Positions 19,864 to 29,979 of a DNA stretch of 64,000 bases are shown here, piece by piece. Numbering within the stretch: position 1 is the stretch's first letter; each line of letters opens with the position of its first letter. Origin of the DNA: Pelobacter propionicus DSM 2379 (GTDB lineage Bacteria; Desulfobacterota; Desulfuromonadia; Geobacterales; Pseudopelobacteraceae); NCBI RefSeq assembly GCF_000015045.1, contig NC_008609.1, positions 1,993,501-2,057,500 on the forward strand, given 5' to 3'. The notes below the pieces were generated by a model. It worked only from the letters and a program-made list of their open reading frames with translations, was not told the origin of the DNA and did no database searches. The translations under genes and the position numbers were made by a program.

Positions 19864-20144
19864 TGCTTTGCACCGTTAATCGCTGTTTTAAGGACACCGC
19901 TCGGCTTAAAGGTAAGGATACGACGTGCCTCGATGGTGATTGTCTCACCGTTCTGCGGGTTGCGACCACGACGGTCTGCCTTCTGCTTGACCTCAAAGTT
20001 CCCAAAACCGGCTATCTTAATTTTTTCACCGGATTCCAGTGTACTTTTGATTAAGGAGAACACTGCTTCTACCAGTTCAGCGGATTCTTTTTTTGTGTAG
20101 CCTAGGTTCGAGGATACTTTTTCAAAAATGTCAGCTTTTGTCAT
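19860..20144 (-). CDS. HU/IHF family DNA-binding protein
   Basis: Ninety-four residues with the full histone-like fold: N-terminal helices (MTKADIFEKVSSNLGYTKKE), the KIAGFGNFEVKQK strand, and the DNA-binding arm RRGRNPQNGETITI with its intercalating Pro. The sequence is closer to the IHF-alpha style of HU relatives than to the two other family members in this window (46938 and 49974). It leads the operon that continues through the endonuclease, xseA and xseB; SD GGAAG lies 6 nt before the ATG. Confidence 0.93.
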   Translation of the reverse strand: MTKADIFEKVSSNLGYTKKESAELVEAVFSLIKSTLESGEKIKIAGFGNFEVKQKADRRGRNPQNGETITIEARRILTFKPSGVLKTAINGAKQ

Positions 20145-20187
20145 TTAATTCTTCCAAATAATCATTTATGTGCAACAATATTTATGT

Positions 20188-21963
20188 TTAGACAACATCA
20201 TACTCGAATTTGATGCATTTTAGCTCGGGCGTAATGCCTAAATCAGACCCACTTTTCGTTGTCCTGCCAATTTCACTTATCAGGTGTAAATTCTTCTTGG
20301 CTCGTGAACAAATAACATATAACAATTTTTTTGCTGCATCAGATGCCCTGCCGGAAAAAATATCATTCCAATGAGGGACGTAGCCGTTTAACAGTCCATA
20401 GGAAATGACCGTATCAAACTCTTCGCCTTTTACACCAACACATGTATTGATTATTACGCCTGTCATTTCCCTGTAAAAACTTTTGAATGATTGAATATCA
20501 CTTGGCACCTTAAAGGTATCGTCATTCAATCTTTTATCAATATTATCGAAGAACAGGTTCCTGTGTTCTACAAGTTGTGGATATTTAAGCTGGTCGATGC
20601 CTATGATTTGCAGAAATTGGTCAAAACAATCGTTTAAATAATCAATACCTTCCATTTCAGAAGACTTTATGGAATTAATAAGCCTCAACAGGTCACGTTC
20701 ATTTTTATAAAGTTCATTGAATTCAGTATTTGTGTCAACACGGAAACTATCAATTAAATCAGTTGCCCATCTGTACCTTGAAGAATAAATTTTCGGATTT
20801 GGTTCAGTAAGCAAAAGACGTGATAGTTTATACCAAATATTTTCTCTGTTTTTTGACATGGGTGCTAACCCGGATGCGTCAAAACTCACACCTGGCAATG
20901 ATGCACGCAATTTCTTCGTAACAATCGTTATTAACCACCATTGAGGAACGAGAACACAAATTTCGTTTTCTGGAATGCCTGTGTCTAAACTTAATTGAAT
21001 CAATTTCGCAATTTCATCAACAATATTTGAATGATGAATATCTGAATTGAACGTTATAAGCCCTTCTTCCTTGGCGTTTTTTCCGACAGCATGAATCTGA
21101 TACTTTTGAGTTTGAAAATTTGAGTAAAAATCAATAATTCTTTGGCTTGACCGATAGTTTCCGGTAAGAGTCAAGTGAGTTATTGGCATATTGTCTATTT
21201 CGGCTTTAATTTCCTGTAAACTTTTTGCCACACCACCGAGCGAAGCGTAGATAGCTTGGTCAGTATCCCCGACAAAAAATAAAGATGTCTTTCCGTTACC
21301 TGCCTTGATAATTACCGAGATAATTGCATAAAGTAAATCCTGAGTATCCTGGTATTCATCAACACATATCAGTTCAAATATATTTGATAATGTAATTTGG
21401 ATATTCGGGTAGGTGACAAGCAATTTGTATGAATAATACAAAATTAGCTCAAAATCTATGAGCTTGTTACTTATAAGGATGCTGTGATACTCAGCAATTA
21501 GCTTCTGTTGAATACTTTTATTTTCAACATAACTTCCATCTCTATTAATTCTGAAATTTACCGGATCTATTTGCTTCAGCTTGTATTTGTCTTTAAGGCT
21601 GCTAACCAATTCCGCACAAAATGCTTCGTCGGCTATTGCAAACCCATTTGACAATTCTGGCAGATAACATGAATAAGGCTTTATTATCCATTCAAAGCAA
21701 AAGGAATGAAGAGTGCCAGACCAGATATTATTGCTGTTAATCCCTATCCCATTTAATCGCCTAAATATTTCTTCCGAAGCCCTAACTGTGAACGTTACGG
21801 CGGCAATTCGCTTTTTGCTGTTTTCAGGAAGCTTTGAGAGGTTGTAGGCAAGTTTATGGATTAATACTCGTGTTTTCCCACTTCCAGGACAAGCCGTCAA
21901 TAATACATGCCCTTCCTGCTTCACGGCCAACTTCTGCTCGTGGTTTAATTTAGCAAGAATCAT
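20188..21963 (-). CDS. UvrD/PcrA-like SF1A helicase, Gabija GajB-like
   Basis: 591-residue superfamily 1 helicase. Motifs: Walker A LTACPGSGKTRVLI (about 24-37), motif Ia FTVRASEEI, Walker B/II LICVDEYQDTQDLLY near 207, motif III GDTDQAIY near 237, motif IV TLTGNYRSSQRI near 280, motif V NTCVGVKGEEFDTVI near 502 and motif VI LLYVICSRAKKNLHLI near 560. It directly overlaps an upstream OLD-family nuclease gene by 4 bp. An OLD/TOPRIM nuclease plus UvrD-like helicase in this order is the architecture of Gabija (GajA-GajB), where GajB is thought to sense or process DNA ends. AT-rich compared with neighbours, consistent with separate acquisition. Confidence 0.85.
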   Translation of the reverse strand: MILAKLNHEQKLAVKQEGHVLLTACPGSGKTRVLIHKLAYNLSKLPENSKKRIAAVTFTVRASEEIFRRLNGIGINSNNIWSGTLHSFCFEWIIKPYSCYLPELSNGFAIADEAFCAELVSSLKDKYKLKQIDPVNFRINRDGSYVENKSIQQKLIAEYHSILISNKLIDFELILYYSYKLLVTYPNIQITLSNIFELICVDEYQDTQDLLYAIISVIIKAGNGKTSLFFVGDTDQAIYASLGGVAKSLQEIKAEIDNMPITHLTLTGNYRSSQRIIDFYSNFQTQKYQIHAVGKNAKEEGLITFNSDIHHSNIVDEIAKLIQLSLDTGIPENEICVLVPQWWLITIVTKKLRASLPGVSFDASGLAPMSKNRENIWYKLSRLLLTEPNPKIYSSRYRWATDLIDSFRVDTNTEFNELYKNERDLLRLINSIKSSEMEGIDYLNDCFDQFLQIIGIDQLKYPQLVEHRNLFFDNIDKRLNDDTFKVPSDIQSFKSFYREMTGVIINTCVGVKGEEFDTVISYGLLNGYVPHWNDIFSGRASDAAKKLLYVICSRAKKNLHLISEIGRTTKSGSDLGITPELKCIKFEYDVV

Positions 21964-24071
21964 AGGAATGCTAAAAAGGTTGTAAGTTGGTCGTTTTTGA
22001 AATCAGCAATGAAAGCGGAAACAATCTCTTCATGTGATTTATCCTTAACGTCAAAGTCTTTGGCCTTTTCCTGAAGCGAATTGCCATCGTGTTCCTGAAT
22101 ATGTTTAATGCGATGCAGTACCGCCTTTGCTTTAGAGGATATATTAATATGCGCAGCAGCAAATGCTATGGCTTCAAGAATATATTTTGGAATGAAAGTG
22201 TTATATACAAGTTGTTCCGCTACCAATAAAGCCAACCACCCTTTACCATGCTTGCCCGCAATCCTTAAAACTTCGACACCAGCAATCTCTACTGACTTGT
22301 TTTCAAGTTTTTCTTTTGCCTTATCAATCGCAGCGCCTTGCTTATAAATCGAATCCAAGCAATTGGCAAATTCATAGCTGTTAGAGTTCATAAGGAAATC
22401 AACTTCAAACGTATACTTTGCATAAATCGGCTTTATATATGTGTTTCCTTTGCAAAAATCTGTAAGTCGAAGTTTCCTTTCTTTTCCACTTTTCTCTGAT
22501 GCTCTACAATGAGCCTGGTACTCGGTGTCGGTTTTAGGGTCTGCAGGAAGTGTCACGATGGACGTATCATCATCCGTGAGAATGGAACAGTTTTTCCTTA
22601 CCCTGTCAGGATGAAAAATCCTCGCGACGTTTTCGAAGCCGGTACTACCTATATTTATTAAGCTTACACCGATTTCATCCAAAGAAAGCCCAAAGACTTT
22701 TTTGAACATCTCTGGAATCAATATCTGTTCCGCATCACCTTCAACCAAAACAACACCTTTCGCAAATAGTAAATTACTTCTAACTGCATCAAGGTATCGC
22801 TCAATTCTTATAATTTCGTCTTTGTCCAGACCTTTTGACGGATAAAATATTTGAGCCTCTTTGTCACCACGACTCAATATATTGACTTGGCTTATATTGC
22901 TTACTGACGAGATATGAGTGGAATGAGTTGATACAATGACTTGGGTTTTGTTCTCTTTCAGATTGTTAAAAAGGGTTTTTTGAATATGAGTGTGAACGTG
23001 TGCTTCCGGTTCTTCGACCAAAAGGAAATTTGCAATCCTGTCGGTCTTAACTTTTTCATATTCCAACAACTTTAAGGACAGATAAATGATGTTAGCACCT
23101 CCCAAACTCAATTCCGATATTCTCCCTTTGTGACCATCTTCGTCTGGGTCGCCAATCCATAGTTTTAACGATTGGAACAGTTTCTCCATTTCATTTGGAA
23201 GTTCGGACTTTATGTCGATATTTGGTGCATAGGTAGTACCAACCGTTTCCTTAATGCTCTTATCAATACCGTTCTTTACTTCCATCACTTCATCGAGCGA
23301 ACTGATTTGTTCGTTCAGCTGGTCAATACTCTCTATAATCTCGTGCTGTTTAGTAATTTCAACGGTCTTTTCTTTTCCTCTTAAAAGGCTTATTAGTGGG
23401 TTACTTGAATAGGAACGTAAATCGCTTTCAACGTCTCTAAGTGCTTTAATGAATGTGCAGGACAATTCGTTGTGGATATTGATTTCTTTGGGTAACCATG
23501 TCCCGAATATCAATTCTTCTTTATCATCAGGGTCTGGGAATTCAATCTTGTCAAAATCACCAACGTACTTTTTATAAATATCATCTATGCTGAAATCCGC
23601 CGTACTCCTGCATAAATAGACGGTTTCATAATCTTCAATTGCCAGCTTATCCAACAAAAGTTTCAATCCTGCTGAATCCTTGCCTTCAACCTGAGAGTAT
23701 TCGTAAAGTTCTTTTCTAAATTGGTATTTCGGCCTGAAATATACCGAATAGCTTCCTTGTGTGGCTGTTTCCATATGTCCACTTGACTGTATCGCTAATG
23801 CCTGGGCTTCTTCGCTTGTGTCTAATCCGTCAAATGTTATTGAAATAATAATCCAATGCCCGGCCCAACTATCCAACACCCTATTAAAATCAGTTTGATA
23901 AAATTTGAAATATCTCGGCAGGGTGTTATCAATCAAAATCCGTAAAGAGAAAAAAAGATTTGTTTTGCCAGAGCCATTTTCTCCAATGATAGTATTGATA
24001 CCTTTTCTAAAATGCAGTTGGGCACTTTTGAAGTTCCTGAAGTTCCGAATTGATAAACAAGATATATGCAT
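21960..24071 (-). CDS. OLD-family ATPase/TOPRIM nuclease, Gabija GajA-like
   Basis: 703 residues. N-terminal ABC-type ATPase: LSIRNFRNF and Walker A TIIGENGSGKTNLFF near 28-42; signature LSLGGANIIYLSLKL near 323; Walker B NFLLVEEPEAHVH near 343; His-switch IVSTHSTHIS near 378. The C-terminal TOPRIM nuclease begins VVLVEGDAEQILIPEMF (catalytic Glu, about 442) and continues with the ILTDDDTS acidic pair near 505. Known Gabija GajA proteins nick phage DNA when nucleotide levels fall. The pair with the overlapping UvrD-like helicase supports Gabija; a two-gene OLD class 2 system is the alternative name. 703 aa is longer than the founding GajA, so subtype assignment is uncertain. Confidence 0.85.
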   Translation of the reverse strand: MHISCLSIRNFRNFKSAQLHFRKGINTIIGENGSGKTNLFFSLRILIDNTLPRYFKFYQTDFNRVLDSWAGHWIIISITFDGLDTSEEAQALAIQSSGHMETATQGSYSVYFRPKYQFRKELYEYSQVEGKDSAGLKLLLDKLAIEDYETVYLCRSTADFSIDDIYKKYVGDFDKIEFPDPDDKEELIFGTWLPKEINIHNELSCTFIKALRDVESDLRSYSSNPLISLLRGKEKTVEITKQHEIIESIDQLNEQISSLDEVMEVKNGIDKSIKETVGTTYAPNIDIKSELPNEMEKLFQSLKLWIGDPDEDGHKGRISELSLGGANIIYLSLKLLEYEKVKTDRIANFLLVEEPEAHVHTHIQKTLFNNLKENKTQVIVSTHSTHISSVSNISQVNILSRGDKEAQIFYPSKGLDKDEIIRIERYLDAVRSNLLFAKGVVLVEGDAEQILIPEMFKKVFGLSLDEIGVSLINIGSTGFENVARIFHPDRVRKNCSILTDDDTSIVTLPADPKTDTEYQAHCRASEKSGKERKLRLTDFCKGNTYIKPIYAKYTFEVDFLMNSNSYEFANCLDSIYKQGAAIDKAKEKLENKSVEIAGVEVLRIAGKHGKGWLALLVAEQLVYNTFIPKYILEAIAFAAAHINISSKAKAVLHRIKHIQEHDGNSLQEKAKDFDVKDKSHEEIVSAFIADFKNDQLTTFLAFL

Positions 24072-24222
24072 GATTTATTTGCCTTTTCAGAAGTTCAGAC
24101 TGATGAAGTTGCTTCTCTTTCTGTGTCAGAAAGTCTCAGTGGAACATCTTATCCACTTCCGATGCTGCACTCAGTTGAAGCGCCATGTATGGAATGTTCG
24201 GCTTCTGTTGTTATGTCCAGAT

Positions 24223-27075
24223 TTATTCCCCAGTATCAAATTCATGGCTTTTGAATCTGAGAACATTGCAGTTTTCACGGATTGACCGTTGAACGTTTTC
24301 GTCAAACCCTGACATTGACTCGGCTTGAATATCAATCGAGATTTTCACCTTCACGTCATGCTTTGAAGTGAATATCTGTACGACTTCGTCAACAATCGTT
24401 GCAAAATCAATTTTTGCCCTTACTGGGTCAAGTTCTAGGGAACCATAGAATAGCTTCTTCTTTGGTGCAGTAGGCAGTGGCGGAGTATCATTTTCCGGTG
24501 TAGTAGGTGTGGTGCTGCCACCGCCACCATGACCAGTATTTGTAGTCGTAGTGCCGCCACCAGGAGTTGTGTTACCACCGTCAGTATCTGTAGTTGTATC
24601 GTCTACTGGGACTGGAACCGATTTCGTCTTTATTTCATATTCTCCAGCCGATGCCGGTTCAATCAGCAATAATGAATTATCAAATATGGGAGTCGTTGCA
24701 TTCCCACAGCTGAACCCCATGTATTTATCATCTTCCTTACCATAAGCGAATCCGAAGAAGTCCTTACTTGAAGCCCCGGCGGAAACAGCACGCTGGAAAA
24801 CTGATTCATCTTTAAGCCGTGGCATATACAGATAACAACAAGATTTGTGCCACACGTCTATTGCACCGGCATCAACAGCCCCATCTTTCCAAAACCAGCG
24901 TGAAAGAAGATTTTTAAGGTGTATCGGTGCCCACTCAAGAATAAGCACTTCATTATCCTTCAAGACCTTCCCGATTTCCTGAGTCAGATTCAAGGCACTT
25001 GATGAAACCATGAAGCTTTCCCATTTAATCTCGGAAATCTTACCGTTGGCTTCCTGAACCGGAGCCAGAAGCCACTTGTATGTGTCCTTAACGACCCTGT
25101 TCAATACGTCCTGGGCGTCTTCTAGGCTCTTTTGTGCTTGCCTTGCCTGAAGTTGGTCAAGGTTCAGCTTCATTTCCCTGTTATCATCAATAATGGATTT
25201 CCAAGCCAGGACGCTTTTTACCTGGTCTTTCAAACGGCTGACGTTCTCCATGTCAGCTGTTAGGAAGATAAGTCGGTTCTGCTTCAATCGTGGTTGGTCA
25301 CCACGGTTTTTCAGATATTCACCGGCTTTTTGCACAGCCAGGTTTTCACCGGCACGACTGAATGCAAAATTCGGCGGAAGAACTACAAGGCGAAGCTGAA
25401 AATCATCAGGCACGTCATTGTGCGGCACAAAGACATGGTTCCCGGCAAATACGCCAGACGACAGGCTTTGCTGAAGTCTTGTTCTTATTTCTGGATAAAC
25501 ATGTTCCGCATCCTGGAAGCGCCGTTTCCGTTCTTCCATTTCCCGACGCAGGTTCGGTCGAACGTCGAACCAGAACCTATTATTCCCGGAATTCAGGTAA
25601 TGAAGTCTGTCAGCAAGACGGCGCAGCGCATCCTTGAAAATTCCGGTTTGCTGACCAGGTTGAACACAGCCCAACATAATCTGTTCAGCCTCGATGCCCC
25701 TTGCCATTTGATTAGCAGTACATGGCGCACTACCAAGGAAGATTGTCCTTGCAGAACGACGAGATGCTTGGACGCTTCCGAGTCTAGTATCCTTGCTGTC
25801 TATTTCAGTCGTCTCGGCCCGCTCACCGTCGATGTCCCGTTCCATAACCGGGTCCCAGCCCGGCGGGAGATAGTAAATAACTTCGTTCCGCACATCAGCG
25901 TCATATAGTGGCAAATTCCCAGGCTGAATCAGCAAGTCTTTGTTGTCATCTTTCCAAAGACGGTAAATGACCTTTGCCATCATTTTAAGTACGCCACGAG
26001 TTCGCTGAAAATTTTCGAGAGTAGACCAGTCTTCATATAGGCGACTGAAAACTTCTGGGTGAATCGGATAGGCTGAGATAAGACGGTCGAAATACCTGCT
26101 TTCCTGCGTTTCGCGGGGGAAGTCGGCACTGTTTGCAATGTAGAAGTCCGCAAAAGTTCGACAGACATTTTCCGCAGCAACACGGTCGTTAATCGAAGAG
26201 AATAGCCTCCTACGAACGATTTCGAATGATTCGTCCGTTCCGACTGGCTTCCAGATAGCTTGAACGCGGGCAAAGTAATGTTCCAAGGCTTTTAATGCTG
26301 TAACACCGCGATTGCTTCCAGCCTCTTTCTCCGATTGCGGAAGAGAAGCCAACAGCATTGCATTAGGAACGGATTTTAGGGCTTCGGTAAGAGCTTGAAA
26401 GAAGGACAGGTTTGAATCGAACGTTCCGCCGGTCAGCTTGTTCCCATCTTCAAATTGACGCAGATACGCAACCAGTTCGTCAACCAGGATAACACAAGGT
26501 GCGTTTTCCAGAATTAGTTCGACCAGGTTCTCTTTGCCGGGAGATGTTCCGCTTACGTCGGCTGCGCGAACCTTTTCATATCCTGCTTCTTTGCCCAACT
26601 GCCAAGCAAGTTCCCCCCAGATGGTATGAACCGTAACGCTACCGCGCTTACGTGGTTGATTAGGGGCAAGGTTGTTGCCGTCTAGAACGACTATTCTGGC
26701 CGTCGGTAATTCCGTAATACTTGCAGCATCTAGCAGTGGTGGAATTCCTTGTAAATCATTTACATGACATTTTCCTGAAGCAAGATGGTAAACGGCAAGC
26801 ATGGTGTGCGTCTTACCGCCACCGAAGGCTGTTTGAAGCTGAATGACCGGGTCTCCGCCTTTACCGCACAGACGGCGAATGACCGAGTCCAGTAATAGTC
26901 GCATACCTTCTGTTATAAATGTCCGCTTATAAAACAGCTCAGGATTCAAGTATTCTTCGGAAGCAGTTCCGTTGTGAACCTGGGTCAGGTCAGCAGCAAA
27001 CTCGGCTTGCTGAAATGTTCCTTTAAGGACGTCTTCATGCGGAATCGCAACTTCACGCCAAGGTTTGAGGTTCAT
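24223..27075 (-). CDS. DUF499-family ATPase of a defence operon
   Basis: 950-residue P-loop protein. It begins [19 protein letters not shown], has Walker [15 protein letters not shown] near residue 80 and Walker [15 protein letters not shown] near 193, and matches the DUF499 proteins that occur beside DUF1156 methylases in bacterial defence islands (often annotated anti-phage-associated). The region after about 820 is a low-complexity Gly/Thr/Pro linker, followed by a C-terminal domain of about 80 residues starting [15 protein letters not shown]. It lies 22 bp downstream of the DUF1156 gene and is transcribed with it and the helicase. Its biochemical role is not established; an ATP-dependent effector or loader is likely. 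Confidence 0.88.
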   Translation of the reverse strand: MNLKPWREVAIPHEDVLKGTFQQAEFAADLTQVHNGTASEEYLNPELFYKRTFITEGMRLLLDSVIRRLCGKGGDPVIQLQTAFGGGKTHTMLAVYHLASGKCHVNDLQGIPPLLDAASITELPTARIVVLDGNNLAPNQPRKRGSVTVHTIWGELAWQLGKEAGYEKVRAADVSGTSPGKENLVELILENAPCVILVDELVAYLRQFEDGNKLTGGTFDSNLSFFQALTEALKSVPNAMLLASLPQSEKEAGSNRGVTALKALEHYFARVQAIWKPVGTDESFEIVRRRLFSSINDRVAAENVCRTFADFYIANSADFPRETQESRYFDRLISAYPIHPEVFSRLYEDWSTLENFQRTRGVLKMMAKVIYRLWKDDNKDLLIQPGNLPLYDADVRNEVIYYLPPGWDPVMERDIDGERAETTEIDSKDTRLGSVQASRRSARTIFLGSAPCTANQMARGIEAEQIMLGCVQPGQQTGIFKDALRRLADRLHYLNSGNNRFWFDVRPNLRREMEERKRRFQDAEHVYPEIRTRLQQSLSSGVFAGNHVFVPHNDVPDDFQLRLVVLPPNFAFSRAGENLAVQKAGEYLKNRGDQPRLKQNRLIFLTADMENVSRLKDQVKSVLAWKSIIDDNREMKLNLDQLQARQAQKSLEDAQDVLNRVVKDTYKWLLAPVQEANGKISEIKWESFMVSSSALNLTQEIGKVLKDNEVLILEWAPIHLKNLLSRWFWKDGAVDAGAIDVWHKSCCYLYMPRLKDESVFQRAVSAGASSKDFFGFAYGKEDDKYMGFSCGNATTPIFDNSLLLIEPASAGEYEIKTKSVPVPVDDTTTDTDGGNTTPGGGTTTTNTGHGGGGSTTPTTPENDTPPLPTAPKKKLFYGSLELDPVRAKIDFATIVDEVVQIFTSKHDVKVKISIDIQAESMSGFDENVQRSIRENCNVLRFKSHEFDTGE

Positions 27076-27097
27076 ATTACACCACCGTTTAAGGGAT

Positions 27098-29446
27098 TTA
27101 TTGTAGGTTCATTTCGATCTGAGAGCCAGTGTGACCAACTTCATGCGAAATCTTTTCAACTTCGTGCCATGCAGCAATCAATTCATTGTAAGGACGTGCA
27201 TCTTCTGCCCATCCATTACGTTCACAAAGAGTATAAAGCCTGTATGAAAGCTGGCGGATTGATTCGCCACGTTCTGGCATACGAGCTAATAGAATCCCAG
27301 CAGCAGTTTCGCCTTCTGATTGAATGGCACGAATGAGCTGATGTAATGATTCCCACGCAGGAGTGCGGTTGTCTTTTCCTGGGTCCCAATCTGCAGGATA
27401 TTCAGAATATTTTAAAAGTCGAACACGTCCGGCACCAGATTCAATGACACCCGCTTCTTTCACACCATCAACGGTTGTACCTTTGGCTCTTGAAAGTATA
27501 TCGGCTTGCCCAAATTGGCCTGCACGCCAGTCATTCTCTTCAAACCACGAAATACAGAAATTGGTATCAGCATCAAAGGATTGACCACCAAAATAGTCGT
27601 CAATTTCTTTGTTGATTAATGTCAGAGCAGTATGAACCGTCATTTTTTGACCATCAGCTTCAATTACTGCTTCATATTTCGAAAATACAGCCATGCCTGG
27701 ACCAATTGCAGCTTGGGCAAGGTCAACAGGTGCAATAGGGGACATGCCTTCTTTTCCGCCTATCATATCTTCAAGAGCTTCAGGCATTGCTTCTTTTAAT
27801 TCACGTTGGAATTCTCGTCGAGAAATTGAAAGAGCATCAGATTCTCGCATACGACATACAAGAATAATGCTTGAAGCAAGTGCATTGGTGCCGGTTTTGA
27901 GACCTTGGTCCCGCTCTGTCCGGAGGGGCCAAGTCCCGGTTATGTAGAATCCTGCGTTTAATACGGCTTCTAAAAAAGTCTCCCAACCAGTGGACGCGGT
28001 TCCCGCTTCGTTAGTTTTCGATTGCTTAAACGCATAGTAAATTGTTACAGGGAATGCTTTATTTGCTTGGTTAGCAATGTTTGTCATTGCTATTGTCATG
28101 CCGTTCAAGAAAAAAGTTTCAGACGCCTCTTTCCCGCCCTGACGATAAGGTTGGGCAATTAGTTCTTCCCCTTTGGGAGTCGATAAAGTCTGGAATAGTT
28201 CTGGAATGATTGGCTTAAGAACATGTCTTAACCAAATATAGAAAAAATCGGACAAATCTGAATACGATATATTATCGTAATAAGGAGGGTCAGTTGAGAT
28301 TACCTTATTTTTTGAGATAGTCTGGGTTTGTGCGTCGAACTGGGTTGAATGCCCAGGACTGTTTGCTGGAATTGCAAACTTCAAAACCCGATTAATCCAA
28401 TCAATTGCCCCAAGCCAATTACCTGTTGAGCTTGAAAATGGGTTGCCTTCTGCATGGTCCCATATCATGGGAATTGCATTTCTACCGAAGGTTTGAACAA
28501 TAAAATCACCGCCCCAAGGCGTAAGAGATGACCAGTAATTTGCACACCTTCCAACCGCTAACGCCAAGTAAACACAAATAGCCTCAGAATAACCGTTATA
28601 CTTTTGGTCTTTATTTTTTTCGGTGTGCTTTGCTATATCACTATCAATTTTTGTCCTTGCTTCTTGTATTACTTCTGAAAAAGTTGATAAAGCAACAAGT
28701 TGGCGTGGCGTGAATAAATCACCATAATTTCCAAGACCATAATTCAGTGTCCAAAAGTTCCGTGGGTCATCAGGAAGTGCTAAATTAGGTTTCCAATTAG
28801 GATTTGCTTGCCGAACTATTTCTTCATGCTGTTCGGTCGGAGATAAATAAATCTTTCCTTTTGGTCCTTCGGTAATAATCGCTAAAAGTCTTGATCCTAT
28901 TCGCCCAGCCAATCCCTCTGATTTAATGTATTTGCTGTCAATAGGGGTACCAGATAACAAACACTTAAAATTGGCACCACGAGCCAGCTTTGTACCACTT
29001 TTTACCGACTCAATATCCGTCGGCTTTCCGGTATGAACTACAAAGTGATATTTATCACCGTCGATAATCGGCTCAATATAAGCCTCCCTTGTAGCCTTAC
29101 TTGAAATATAAAATGTAGTTGTTAATGGCACTTCGACGTGACTGAATGCAGGGTTTGGACTCCTGACCGTACGTGCCCAGATCCATGCAATAACAGTTAA
29201 TTTCTCGCCAATCAGCGGTTTTAATTCAGGTCTATTTTTTGCTTCTTCGGCAGTAATTTCTATTTGTGGATATAGATTCTCTAAACGTTTGTATACTTGA
29301 CCCTTTATCCATATACCATATCTACGAACATCTTCTGCAAGACCATTTGCTTTTGACCAGTCATTGTGAAGCTTTAATTGTTTGTCGCTTTTAGGTATCG
29401 GACCAATCGGGGTAATTCCAGAATGTTTCGGAGGTATTTCAATCAT
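27098..29446 (-). pseudogene. DUF1156 DNA methylase, C-terminal fragment after frameshift
   Basis: 782 residues carrying the catalytic part of an adenine-type methyltransferase: ISTDPPYYDNISYSDLSDFF, with the catalytic DPPY near residue 388. The N-terminal SAM-binding part is encoded separately at 29455-29970. The upstream frame ends [11 protein letters not shown]-stop; one missing base in TCTTTTAAATAAAGC would restore the usual continuation through NKAMIEIPPK. The ATG at 29446 has no ribosome binding site (TTTTAAATAAAGCA precedes it), so this fragment is unlikely to be an independent gene. A single-base deletion, a sequencing error or frameshifting are the options. Confidence 0.82.
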
Positions 29447-29454
29447 TGCTTTAT

Positions 29455-29970
29455 TTAAAAGACTGCGACAGGGTTCAAGTCAGTAGCATGACTTTCCAAT
29501 CCTAAACGTTGTGCCTCAAGCGGAATTGTGCCACCACCGGCAAAAGGGTCATGTGTAGCTGGCAAAATATCAGGGTTAAATAATTCTTCCGCGTTAGGGT
29601 GATTCTTATTAAGTGCGCAGGTTTCTACCCAACTTTTACGAATTTCTACGCGAGCTTTTTCAAGGACTTCTTCGTTGTTAGTGTTTTCCCACAAAACGAG
29701 TTGACGGATTATTTCAAATAATCTTTCTCTTTGAGCCTGGGCATTTTCTTTATTTATCCCACGTCCAAGACTTCGTTCATATCCAGGGTCATTAACTAAC
29801 TGAGCAAAAAGTACAGCACGTGCTGCAGCCAAAGGGCGACGTGCCCACCACAAGTGAATTGTTGATGGATGTCCGTGACGTATGGACTTTTCTCTCGATG
29901 CCGCCTTGTTTATGTCATCAAGAGGCAATGCCACCTCAATCAGTTTTTTTGGTGCTTTAATCTCGATCAT
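29455..29970 (-). pseudogene. DUF1156 DNA methylase, N-terminal fragment
   Basis: 171 residues: the DUF1156 signature [20 protein letters not shown] (about 29-48) and the SAM-binding loop [17 protein letters not shown] (about 138-155), ending soon after in a TAA. Alone it lacks the DPPY catalytic motif, which lies in the next frame (27098-29446). It starts 9 bp after the helicase stop with AAGG upstream of the ATG. In intact homologues both parts form one protein of about 950 residues that modifies self DNA in DUF499-type defence loci. Confidence 0.82.
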
Positions 29971-29979
29971 AAGGGCCTT

